Below, piece after piece: positions 26,724 to 33,985 of a stretch of 48,078 nt of DNA. This DNA comes from Aphanocapsa lilacina HA4352-LM1 (lineage in GTDB: Bacteria > Cyanobacteriota > Cyanobacteriia > Gloeobacterales > Gloeobacteraceae), in assembly GCA_019359725.1 (NCBI GenBank), contig JAHHGR010000032.1, positions 1-48,078 on the forward strand. Reading direction: 5' to 3'. Position 1 is the first letter of the stretch; each line of letters begins with the position of its first letter. Position numbers and translations under genes: made by a program. The notes beneath the pieces were generated by a model, which saw only the letters and a list, made by a program, of their open reading frames with translations, made no database searches and was not told where the DNA came from.

Positions 26724-28090
26724 CCATCCTCGGTGCGCTCGTAGGGTGCTTTCCAGTCGGGCTTCACCACCTGACGGCTGCGGGCAATCACCAATCCGCT
26801 GGGCACATCCTCGGTGACGGTGGAGCCGGCGGCGACGGTCACCCCGTCGCCCAGTTTGAGCGGAGCCACCAGGCAGGAGTTGGCGCCGGTACGCACCCCG
26901 TCGCCGATTTCGGTGTGGTGCTTGTGTTTGCCGTCGTAATTGACCACGATCGTGCCGGCGCCGAAGTTGACCTGCTCGCCGACCCTCGCGTCGCCCACAT
27001 AGCTCAGGTGCGCCGCGTTGGTGTGATCGCCGATGGTGGCGTTTTTGATTTCTACGTAGTTGCCGACCCGACAGTGGGAGCCCACATCGGCACCGGGCCG
27101 CAGGTGCGAGTACGGACCGACGGTGGAGTGCGCTCCCACGCGCGAACGGTGCAGGACCGAGTAGAGAATTTCGGTGCCCGTCCCCACAACCGTATCTTCC
27201 AGCAAGGTCCCGGGACCGATGCGGCAGCCTCCGGCGATGCGGGTGGCGCCGCGCAGGTGGGTCTCCGGCTCGATCACCACGTCCGGTTCGATTTCGACGG
27301 TCTCGTCGATGGTGACCCGCAGCGGGTCGACGATGGTCACCCCCGAGAGCATCAACCGCACCAGCGTGCGCTCATTGAGGATGCGGCTCGCCTGGGCCAG
27401 TTGCACCCGGTCGTTGATGCCGAAGATCTCCTGGGGGTCTTCCACGGCGACGGCGCGCACGTGGGTGAGCATCGGCAGTGCGTCCGGCAGGTACAGCTCG
27501 CCCTGGTCGTTCTCGGCGCTCAATGCAGGCAGTACCGTCGTCAGTGCAGGCCACCGAAAGCAATAGACTCCGCCATTGATCAAGTCGTTGCGGCGCTGCT
27601 CCGCAGTACAGTCGCGATCTTCGATCACCTGGCGCACCCGGCCCTCGGCGCCGAGGAACACCCGGCCATAGCCACCCGGAGCGGCGAGCCGAGCGGCGAG
27701 AATCGTGGCGTCGGCCCCGAAGCTGCGGTGTTTTTCGACCAGATAGGCAACCGTGCTGGGCCGCAACAGCGGCGCGTCGCCGTTGAGCACCAGGACTTCA
27801 CCCTCGAAGCCCTCCAGGTGCGGGATCACCTGCTGGACAGCATGCCCGGTGCCCCGCTGTTCGGTTTGCTCCACAAACTGGACCCCCGGGCGGGCGATGC
27901 GCCCGCGCACCAGATCGGCCCCCTGGCCCACGACAATGAAGCATTCGGCCAATGCCAATTCGCCCAACGCGGCGAGCACCCGTTCGAGGATGGTGCTGCC
28001 CGCCAGGGGATGCAGCACCTTCGGCAGGGTGGAGCGCATGCGGGTGCCTTTGCCCGCCGCCAGTACAATCGCTGCCAACTGCCCGCTCAT
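26720..28090 (-). CDS. glmU: Bifunctional UDP-GlcNAc pyrophosphorylase/glucosamine-1-phosphate acetyltransferase GlmU
   Basis: Makes UDP-N-acetylglucosamine for peptidoglycan and polysaccharides, 456 residues. The N-terminal uridyltransferase domain has [20 protein letters not shown] and the [10 protein letters not shown] segment; metal-binding D is in [10 protein letters not shown]. The C-terminal half is a left-handed beta-helix of hexapeptide repeats, with acetyltransferase residues in [20 protein letters not shown] and [14 protein letters not shown]. The frame is open to 28351, but the ATG at 28090 follows a perfect AAGGAG site and matches family length. Confidence 0.96.
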   Translation of the reverse strand: MSGQLAAIVLAAGKGTRMRSTLPKVLHPLAGSTILERVLAALGELALAECFIVVGQGADLVRGRIARPGVQFVEQTEQRGTGHAVQQVIPHLEGFEGEVLVLNGDAPLLRPSTVAYLVEKHRSFGADATILAARLAAPGGYGRVFLGAEGRVRQVIEDRDCTAEQRRNDLINGGVYCFRWPALTTVLPALSAENDQGELYLPDALPMLTHVRAVAVEDPQEIFGINDRVQLAQASRILNERTLVRLMLSGVTIVDPLRVTIDETVEIEPDVVIEPETHLRGATRIAGGCRIGPGTLLEDTVVGTGTEILYSVLHRSRVGAHSTVGPYSHLRPGADVGSHCRVGNYVEIKNATIGDHTNAAHLSYVGDARVGEQVNFGAGTIVVNYDGKHKHHTEIGDGVRTGANSCLVAPLKLGDGVTVAAGSTVTEDVPSGLVIARSRQVVKPDWKAPYERTEDG

Positions 28091-28177
28091 CGTCTCTCCT
28101 TGCTGATGCTCAAACAGTATATCGGCGGGGGTGGAATTGCTAAAATTGGCCCTACAACCAGCTGAAGCAGCAGAAGT

Positions 28178-28444
28178 ATGCACTACAAAGCAACCATCCG
28201 GGTAACGCTGCGTCCCTCCGTCCTCGATCCGGCGGGTGTGGCGGTGCGCTCCGGCCTGCAACAACTGGGGTACACCAGCGTCGCCAACGTGCGCATCGGT
28301 AAGTACATTGAACTCGAACTGGAAGCGGACAACGACGCTGAAGCGCGCCATCAGGTCGACCGCCTTTGCGATCAGATGCTCGCCAACCCGGTAATCGAAG
28401 TCTACAAATTCGAAGTAGCGGCCCTCGAAGCAGCCCGGCGCTAG
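28178..28444 (+). CDS. purS: Phosphoribosylformylglycinamidine synthase subunit PurS
   Basis: Small structural subunit of the three-part FGAM synthase (PurL, PurQ, PurS) of purine synthesis, 88 residues. Family features are VTLRPSVLDPAGVAVRSGL, the central LGYTSVANVRIGKYIELEL, and the tail LANPVIEVYKFEV. It is divergent from glmU across an 87-base gap. purQ and purL are not adjacent downstream; the next gene reads the other way and begins its stop codon at the next base. Confidence 0.94.
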   Translation: MHYKATIRVTLRPSVLDPAGVAVRSGLQQLGYTSVANVRIGKYIELELEADNDAEARHQVDRLCDQMLANPVIEVYKFEVAALEAARR

Positions 28445-28855
28445 CTATTCAGGCTTTTTGCCGTCGCCTAGAAGCCGCTCGACGACGATGCGGGCTCCCT
28501 CGCGCAGGGCGATGGTGGCTACGGTCGAGACTACCGAGGCAACGAGCGAACTTTTGCCCACCTCCCGGGCGATCGCTGCGTCGCGGTTTGTTCTGCGCCT
28601 GCTCCCCCCGGGCAAGTTCAAGGCGACCAGGGCCCCGGCGGCGGCGGCCACGCCCACGGCGCCCAGGGGATAGCGGTTCACCCAGGTGCGCCAGTCGAGG
28701 TCTGCTTTGACGCGCTGTTCGATGGCGCTGGCGGTCTGGGCGATGCGCTCGCGGGTGCGCTGCAGGTCCGCCTCGGCAAGCGGTGCGGTCTCGGGCGCGC
28801 CGGGGGGGGCCAGTTTGCCGTTGGTGGCCACGGTTACTTCCTGCGAATCAGCCAT
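28445..28855 (-). CDS. DUF3618-like membrane-associated small protein
   Basis: Protein of 136 residues. Residues 30-60 resemble the DUF3618 helix (LQRTRERIAQTASAIEQRVK). A short hydrophobic segment follows (LGAVGVAAAAGALVALNL), and the rest is another helix with a small hydrophobic part. Its start overlaps the end of the upstream gene by 22 bases, so the two are translationally linked. With the next two genes it forms a three-gene unit like E. coli yqjD-yqjE-yqjK, whose products are membrane and stress-associated. Function not established. Confidence 0.7.
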   Translation of the reverse strand: MADSQEVTVATNGKLAPPGAPETAPLAEADLQRTRERIAQTASAIEQRVKADLDWRTWVNRYPLGAVGVAAAAGALVALNLPGGSRRRTNRDAAIAREVGKSSLVASVVSTVATIALREGARIVVERLLGDGKKPE

Positions 28856-29217
28856 GTGATCGTCTCCTGCGCTTCTTCGATGGCCCGCCCCGGGCTGTTG
28901 CGCTTGAGGTTGCGCATCGAACCCGCCGCGATGACGCTGCCGCTACTTAAAAACAGCAAGGCGACGACGATCGCCGCCGCCCAGGTCGGTAGCACCAGTT
29001 GCAATCCGACCAGCAAGGCCACCCCGGCAAAGGCCATGCCGAGCACCAACAGGAGCAGCCCGAGCACGACCCCACCCGCGTGGAAGGCCAGCTTCTGGCC
29101 GTCGGCGGTGAATTCCTGGCGGGCCAGGCGAATGTGCTGGACTACCAGTTGCTCGAACTGGCCCACCAGTTCGGTCAGCAGATCTTTGAGGCTCGGTTCG
29201 CTCTGGCGCACGGGCAT
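28834..29217 (-). CDS. Phage holin superfamily III-like membrane protein (YqjE/PF07332 type)
   Basis: Inner-membrane protein of 127 residues. An amphipathic N-terminal helix (LKDLLTELVGQFEQLVVQHI, then RLARQEF) precedes two hydrophobic helices (about 48-72 and 78-100) and a basic C-terminal tail with an ETITWLIRRK end. This layout is that of the YqjE-like proteins named after a holin superfamily but found in non-phage genomes as stress proteins. It is the middle gene of the three-gene unit. Confidence 0.8.
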   Translation of the reverse strand: MPVRQSEPSLKDLLTELVGQFEQLVVQHIRLARQEFTADGQKLAFHAGGVVLGLLLLVLGMAFAGVALLVGLQLVLPTWAAAIVVALLFLSSGSVIAAGSMRNLKRNSPGRAIEEAQETITWLIRRK

Positions 29218-29224
29218 ATCTCTC

Positions 29225-29584
29225 CTAGCGTCTGAGCAGGCGGGCTAGGACAAAGCCGGCCCCAAAGGCGATCCCCAAGCTCGCCACCGGATGGCGGCGG
29301 ACGGTCGAGCGGGTGCGCTCCAATAGATCGTCAACTTCGGCGCCTTCTAAGTAGCGCGCGCCCGTGCGCAGTTGCGAGGCGACTTTCTGGGAGTACTCGC
29401 TCGCCTTGGTGCCCTGGGAACCCAGGCGCTCGAACTGCTCGGCGGTCTCTTCGAGCTTGCGCGCGGCCTCGTGCAGGACCCGATCGAGGCGCTCCTGGAC
29501 ACTGGCTTTCGATTCGGCGGGGGGAGCGGCCTCCGGTGGTGGTGGGGTGCTCTCCGTGGGGCTCGGGTTTTCCTCGGGTGCCAT
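29225..29584 (-). CDS. DUF883/YqjD-like membrane-anchored protein
   Basis: Protein of 119 residues. The first 30 residues are Pro/Glu-rich. A helical stretch follows (VQERLDRVLHEAARKLEETA), and the C-terminus is the typical YqjD/ElaB anchor: LLERTRSTVRRHPVASLGIA followed by FGAGFVLARLLRR. Relatives in E. coli are tail-anchored and bind ribosomes in stationary phase. Three in-frame starts exist (GTG 29608, ATG 29590, ATG 29584); the last has GAGGAG at the best spacing. First gene of the three-gene unit. Confidence 0.8.
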   Translation of the reverse strand: MAPEENPSPTESTPPPPEAAPPAESKASVQERLDRVLHEAARKLEETAEQFERLGSQGTKASEYSQKVASQLRTGARYLEGAEVDDLLERTRSTVRRHPVASLGIAFGAGFVLARLLRR

Positions 29585-29645
29585 CGTCATCTCCTCGCCT
29601 GGGCTCACTTTCAGTATAGAGATCCTGCCCGTACCGCCCGTATCC

Positions 29646-30275
29646 TTAGGGGGTCAAGCGACGAAACCGGTACGGTTCTTCTTGAGCTCCCCATACCTGG
29701 TTGCCCTGGGCGTCGAAGCCCCGGTCCCGGGTGTCCATACCTTCTTTATATAAGGTGATCTCGTTGGTGATCCGCGCCGCCCCGCGCACGTTGCTCGGAC
29801 AACCGCCCTCGGGGGTGGTGCCCACGTACCGGTCGCCCGCCTGCACCAGCCGCACGGTGCAAGTCGGATCGCCGTCCAGAGTCATGGGTGCGATCAGCCG
29901 TTCGGCGGTGGGTTTGGCGCACAGTCCCGCCAGAGGTTTCGCCTCGACGAATTTGAATCCTACCGATTCGACCGCGCGGCCGTCGGCGCTCGCGGCGATG
30001 CGCAACAGGCGCTGCCGGTAAGGCTCATTGAGCTTGTTCGACATCGCCTGCTCCTGGTAAAGATAGATAGCTTTTGACTTGTCGCCTTCAAGCTGCACAG
30101 AGCAGGTGGTCATCCGCACATCGGGGCGGGCGGAATCGCTTTGTGCTTGCTGGGTGGTCGCCATCACCCCGCTCAGGCGCGCGGCCACTTCCTCTACCTG
30201 GACATCGGCGGCCCTTGCGGGAAGTGCCAGATACAGGGCGACCAACAGCGGTACAGCGAATCGGGCAGGGGACAT
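29646..30275 (-). CDS. CpcT/CpeT-family protein with signal peptide
   Basis: Protein of 209 residues of the CpcT/CpeT family, which in cyanobacteria includes lyases that attach phycocyanobilin or phycoerythrobilin to phycobiliproteins. Family segments are IYLYQEQAMSNKLNEPYRQR, TPEGGCPSNVRGAARITNEI and GFDAQGNQVWGAQEEPYRFR. The N-terminus (FAVPLLVALYLALPARAADV) is a clear Sec signal peptide, unexpected for an enzyme acting on cytoplasmic phycobilisomes. A bilin-unrelated envelope role is therefore possible. It lies between the membrane-stress trio and the acyl-CoA synthetase without an obvious operon link. Confidence 0.85.
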   Translation of the reverse strand: MSPARFAVPLLVALYLALPARAADVQVEEVAARLSGVMATTQQAQSDSARPDVRMTTCSVQLEGDKSKAIYLYQEQAMSNKLNEPYRQRLLRIAASADGRAVESVGFKFVEAKPLAGLCAKPTAERLIAPMTLDGDPTCTVRLVQAGDRYVGTTPEGGCPSNVRGAARITNEITLYKEGMDTRDRGFDAQGNQVWGAQEEPYRFRRLTP

Positions 30276-30317
30276 GGCAACCTTGGGCTGGGGTTTTGCC
30301 TGAGGATAGCATCGCCG

Positions 30318-31826
30318 CTACTGGGTCGGATGACCCTTGAAACCTTCCTTGAGGACGCGCTTAAGGATTTTGCCGGTAGTGGAGCGCGGCAACTCTGCCA
30401 TCACGGTGACCCGGCGCGGACATTTATAGTCGGCGAGCTTCTCGCGGCAGTAGCGGATAATTTCCTGGGCTTCGGGCGGCTCCTGCTCAGGAATGGGTTC
30501 TACAAAGGCGTGCACTACCTCGCCGCGCAACTCGTCGAATTCGCCCACCACCGCGGCCATCCGCACCTGCGGGTGCGACTGGAGCACCTCTTCGACCTCG
30601 CGGGCATAGACATTCAGCCCGGCCACGATGATCAGATCTTTGAGGCGATCGACGATGTAGAAGTAGCCGTCGCCGTCGCGGTAGCCCAGATCCCCGGTGC
30701 GCAGCCAGTCGTCTACAAAGACCTGGATAGTCTCGTCGGGCAAGTTGAGGTAACCCTTGAACACGTTCGGCCCGCGCACCAGGATTTCGCCCACCTCGCC
30801 GTCGCTCAAAAATTCGCCGCTCTGGGGATCGCGGATGGTCATCTGCTGCCCCGGCAGCGGAATGCCGATCGATCCGGCTTTGCGCACCCCGCGCAGGGGA
30901 TTGACGGCGGTGACCGGGGAGCATTCGGTCGGTCCGTCTCCTTCGAGGATCACCGTCTGGAACTTGGCTTCGAACGCTTCGAGGACGGGCAGGGGCAGCG
31001 GCGCCCCGCCGCTGATGCAAAAGCGCAGGTTGGTCAGCGCCGTGCCCTCGGTGGTAAGCAAGGCCGCGAACAGCGCGGGCACGCCGATAAAGGCCGTGCA
31101 CTCGAACTGTTTGAGGTGCGCCAGAGCCTGGGCGGGTACAAAGCGCGGCTCCAGGTACACACTCGCGCCGTTGCGGGTGCAGACCAACAGACCAATGGTC
31201 ATCCCGTAGGCGTGAAACAGCGGCAGCACCATAAACAGCCGGTCGGCCGAAGTAATCTCAAGCGCCGCAGCGCAGGCCTCCGAGTCGTAATCGAGGTTGC
31301 GGCTGGTGAGCATCGCCCCTTTGGGTCGGCCGGTAGTACCGCTGGTATACAGAACGGCCACCACATCCTCGGGGGCTACCGCAGCCGGCTCCAGCAGCGG
31401 CGGCGCGGCAAACAGATGCTCAAACGGCGTGCCCAACTCGCCGCCTCCGACCGTGACCACCTGAATATTCAGTTCCGCGATCAATTCGGCAATGGGCGGC
31501 AGCAACTGGCCCAGGGCGACGAGCACCCGCGCGCCGCTGTCGGTGAGCAAATGGCGGACCTCCTGGGGTTTGAGCAGGGGATTGACGGTCACCAGTTGCG
31601 CTCCGAGTCTCCAGATGGCGTAGGCTGCGATTGGAAAAGGCAGCACGTTGGGCAGCATCACCGCCACACGATCGCCGTACACCACGCCCAACTGGGCCAG
31701 ACCGCCCGCCACGGCGGCGCTGGCGCGCGCCAACTCCCCAAAGGTGAGCGACTTTTCGGGGCCGATAAAGGCGGGTGCATCGGGGTGAAGCTGGACCTGG
31801 CGATCGAGAATAAGCGATAAATTCAT
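30318..31826 (-). CDS. Long-chain acyl-CoA synthetase-like AMP-binding enzyme
   Basis: ATP-dependent fatty-acid (or other carboxylate) CoA ligase of the ANL superfamily, 502 residues. Motifs are the P-loop VLYTSGTTGRPKGAMLTS, the adenine-binding ILEGDGPTECSPV, the A8 hinge WLRTGDLGYRDGDGYFYIVD followed by RLKDLIIVAGLNVYAREVEE, and the catalytic lysine in RSTTGKILKR. In cyanobacteria similar enzymes recycle free fatty acids as acyl-ACP or acyl-CoA. The ATG at 31826 starts directly at the domain. Exact substrate cannot be read. Confidence 0.9.
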   Translation of the reverse strand: MNLSLILDRQVQLHPDAPAFIGPEKSLTFGELARASAAVAGGLAQLGVVYGDRVAVMLPNVLPFPIAAYAIWRLGAQLVTVNPLLKPQEVRHLLTDSGARVLVALGQLLPPIAELIAELNIQVVTVGGGELGTPFEHLFAAPPLLEPAAVAPEDVVAVLYTSGTTGRPKGAMLTSRNLDYDSEACAAALEITSADRLFMVLPLFHAYGMTIGLLVCTRNGASVYLEPRFVPAQALAHLKQFECTAFIGVPALFAALLTTEGTALTNLRFCISGGAPLPLPVLEAFEAKFQTVILEGDGPTECSPVTAVNPLRGVRKAGSIGIPLPGQQMTIRDPQSGEFLSDGEVGEILVRGPNVFKGYLNLPDETIQVFVDDWLRTGDLGYRDGDGYFYIVDRLKDLIIVAGLNVYAREVEEVLQSHPQVRMAAVVGEFDELRGEVVHAFVEPIPEQEPPEAQEIIRYCREKLADYKCPRRVTVMAELPRSTTGKILKRVLKEGFKGHPTQ

Positions 31827-31972
31827 GGAGGTCGGACGAAAAACTCCTACCCACGGTATCAGCTTTTGCAGACAGAAAGCTTTCTCCCCGCGGAGGGTGC
31901 TTTTTGTTACTGTGGTGAGAGTGTTCCTTGCTCCCTTCGGGGGGCCAGAATCGACCGTAAGGAGCGATCCCT

Positions 31973-32263
31973 GTGTCCACCAAGTACGAGACCATGTACA
32001 TTCTTCGTCCCGACCTCACGGACGAGATCATCGATCAAACGATCACCCGCTACCAGACGCTGCTTGCCGAGCAGGGCGCCGCCCCCGTCGAGACGCAGCA
32101 TCGGGGCAAGCGCCGCCTGGCCTACGAGCTGAAGAAATTCAAAGAAGGCATCTACGTCCAGATGAACTACGACGCCCCGACCACGGCGGTGGCCGAACTG
32201 GAGAAGTCCTTCCGGCTCAGCGAAGAGGTGATCCGGTTTTTAACTGTTCGCGAAGAGGATTAA
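31973..32263 (+). CDS. rpsF: Ribosomal protein bS6
   Basis: Small-subunit ribosomal protein of 96 residues that binds 16S rRNA together with S18. Typical segments are [20 protein letters not shown], the [20 protein letters not shown] core and the [10 protein letters not shown] end. The start is GTG, after a good AAGGAG. It is followed 5 bases later by ssb, as in most bacteria, but the usual rpsR partner is not in the window. Confidence 0.96.
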   Translation: MSTKYETMYILRPDLTDEIIDQTITRYQTLLAEQGAAPVETQHRGKRRLAYELKKFKEGIYVQMNYDAPTTAVAELEKSFRLSEEVIRFLTVREED

Positions 32264-32268
32264 CCGCC

Positions 32269-32712
32269 ATGAACGCTATTGCTTTGATGGGTACGCTTCA
32301 GTCCGAGCCGGAATTGCGCTTCACCCAGGATGGGCTCGCACGCCTTTCGGCTCTGCTCGGCTTCAGTGCCGGCCGCCCCGAGGAACCGGACTTTCAGATC
32401 CGGATGGTGGCCTTCGGCAACCTGGCAGAAGAAGTCGCCCGCACCCTCCACCACGGCGATGGCGTCCTGGTCGAAGGCCGCCTGCAGGCGGAGACCAGAA
32501 ACCGTCCCGACGGCACCAAAGAAAAAGTTACCGAACTGATCGCCCGCAAGGTCTACCCGGCCACGGTGGGCGAGAGCCTGGCCGGGGCGGCGGCCGCCCC
32601 AGCCGCCGCCTCTAAAAACGGTGCTCCCGCCGCCGCCCGCCCGGCGCCCCGTCCGGCGGCTCCCGCCCGGCCCACGGCTCCCGAGCCCGATCTCGACGAT
32701 ATTCCGTTCTAG
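32269..32712 (+). CDS. ssb: Single-stranded DNA-binding protein
   Basis: SSB of 147 residues. The OB-fold runs from residue 1 to about 105 (MNAIALMGTLQSEPELRFTQ, DFQIRMVAFGNLAEEVARTL, GDGVLVEGRLQAETR). A Pro/Ala-rich linker follows, and the acidic tip (PDLDDIPF) that recruits repair and replication partners is intact. The ATG at 32269 is 5 bases after rpsF. Its stop overlaps that of the convergent FHA gene by 4 bases. Confidence 0.94.
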   Translation: MNAIALMGTLQSEPELRFTQDGLARLSALLGFSAGRPEEPDFQIRMVAFGNLAEEVARTLHHGDGVLVEGRLQAETRNRPDGTKEKVTELIARKVYPATVGESLAGAAAAPAAASKNGAPAAARPAPRPAAPARPTAPEPDLDDIPF

Positions 32713-33845
32713 CCGGCCGCTTTGCGACTCTGGTAGAAAAACCAGCCCAGCCCCAGCAGCAGCGCCAGCGGCACCGGGATAAAAAAGGCCACCGACTGGC
32801 GCAGCAAGAACACCCAGATCACAGCCAGCAGGGCGAGCACGCCCAGGGCGAATAAAGTTACCAACAGCCAGGGGAACTGCGCGGGTTCTTGCAGCAGCGT
32901 CGGATTGCTGTCGATGGCCGGTGTCGGTGTCTGCAGCATCGTCTGCTGTTCAGGCGGAACGTAGGAATTGGCGTTCGGGGCGGCAGGAGCCGGTCTGGCC
33001 GAGGGAGCGGACGGTGCGGCGAAGGATTGAAAGAATGTTTCCTCCGGGACAGGTGGAGGGGACGGTGCCTGGGGGGGGTGGTAGACCGTTGCGTCGGGAT
33101 CGACTGTTTCCTGGAAGAATGTCTCACCGCCCATTGGCGACACCGGTAGGACGTAGGGCGCCTGGGCGCTCGGCGCCGATACCACCGCCGGACGTGGAGG
33201 GGGCGGTACGGTGGGGGCGGTCGGGGATGGGGCCGGCGGCATCTGGAGCATCGTCTGCTGCTGGGAAGGCGGTGGTGGGGTGCTCACCGGCGGTAAGGGC
33301 AGGGGCGCTGTGCCATTGGGCGACTGTGCCGGCTGGGCCGCGATCTGAGGAAGCAGCGGGGCGTTCGGCGGCTGGATCGCGGTCACATCGGCGGGCATGG
33401 CTGCGGCAACGGGTGGCAGCGGCGCGGCGACCGGGCGCGGCGGCAGCGGTGCCGGCGGCAAATCGATAAGCGTCTTGGGCGGGTCCGGCATCTGGGTGTG
33501 CATCCGTCCCGGCTCGACAATTTGAGTGAGAGCCCGGTAACGTACCCGCAGACGCGGGCCGCTCGGTCCCCCAAGTTGCAGTTCGTCGCCCGAGCGCAAC
33601 TCCACCGAGTCGTTGTTGACGCGTTGGCCACGCACCAGGGTGCCGCCCCGGCTCGCATCGGTGAACACGACGCGCCCGGCGCGGAGGGTAATCAGACCGT
33701 GGTTGCGGGAGACACCGATGTCGATGTCGGCAAAATCGATGTCCTTTTCTTTCTGTTCGCCCCGCCCGAGGCTGATCTCTTCTTGATCGAAGGCAAGTAC
33801 TTTTCCCGCCAGGGAGCCCGTCAGGCATTCGATGGTGATATGCAT
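32709..33845 (-). CDS. FHA-domain membrane protein (CIS locus, divergent)
   Basis: Protein of 378 residues. Residues about 8-95 form a forkhead-associated domain (phosphothreonine recognition): ISLGRGE, VSRNHGLITL and DASRGGTLVRGQRVN carry the conserved Gly, Arg, Ser-x-x-His and the NG-like turn. A long Pro/Ala/Gln-rich low-complexity linker follows (about 110-320) with repeats such as QQTMLQ (three copies). Two transmembrane helices end the protein (VTLFALGVLALLAVIWVFLL and FIPVPLALLLGLGWFFY). The ATG at 33845 is preferred to the TTG two codons upstream. It is divergent from the kinase-like gene, 140 bases away, and shares its theme, so it is read here as part of the CIS regulatory set. Confidence 0.85.
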   Translation of the reverse strand: MHITIECLTGSLAGKVLAFDQEEISLGRGEQKEKDIDFADIDIGVSRNHGLITLRAGRVVFTDASRGGTLVRGQRVNNDSVELRSGDELQLGGPSGPRLRVRYRALTQIVEPGRMHTQMPDPPKTLIDLPPAPLPPRPVAAPLPPVAAAMPADVTAIQPPNAPLLPQIAAQPAQSPNGTAPLPLPPVSTPPPPSQQQTMLQMPPAPSPTAPTVPPPPRPAVVSAPSAQAPYVLPVSPMGGETFFQETVDPDATVYHPPQAPSPPPVPEETFFQSFAAPSAPSARPAPAAPNANSYVPPEQQTMLQTPTPAIDSNPTLLQEPAQFPWLLVTLFALGVLALLAVIWVFLLRQSVAFFIPVPLALLLGLGWFFYQSRKAAG

Positions 33846-33892
33846 GGCCAATTCTCAACGCGGCGCTGGTCGCTGCACACGCCCAGCTTACC

Positions 33893-33902
33893 TCCCTAGG
33901 GA
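33893..33902. repeat. 10-bp palindrome in the divergent CIS promoter region
   Basis: TCCCTAGGGA is a perfect palindrome in the 140-base gap between the divergent FHA and kinase-like genes, so it could be an operator for both. The 7-mer TCCCTAG recurs at 36731, before the small gene and tube gene. Evidence is only its position. Confidence 0.35.
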
Positions 33903-33985
33903 AAATGGCTGTGTTAGATTCTTGGCTAGATCCGTGGCAGTACCGGCATTCTTCTACAGGTTCCAGCCCGGGCAGGAGTTGCGCT

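Noticed and set aside
26615..28165. Plus-strand open frame of 516 codons opposite glmU
   Set aside because: glmU has unmistakable motifs and start; the opposite frame is a high-GC antisense shadow with His/Asp/Gly-rich nonsense sequence.
30141..31820. Plus-strand open frame of 559 codons opposite the acyl-CoA synthetase
   Set aside because: Antisense shadow of a gene with intact family motifs; no similarity of its own.
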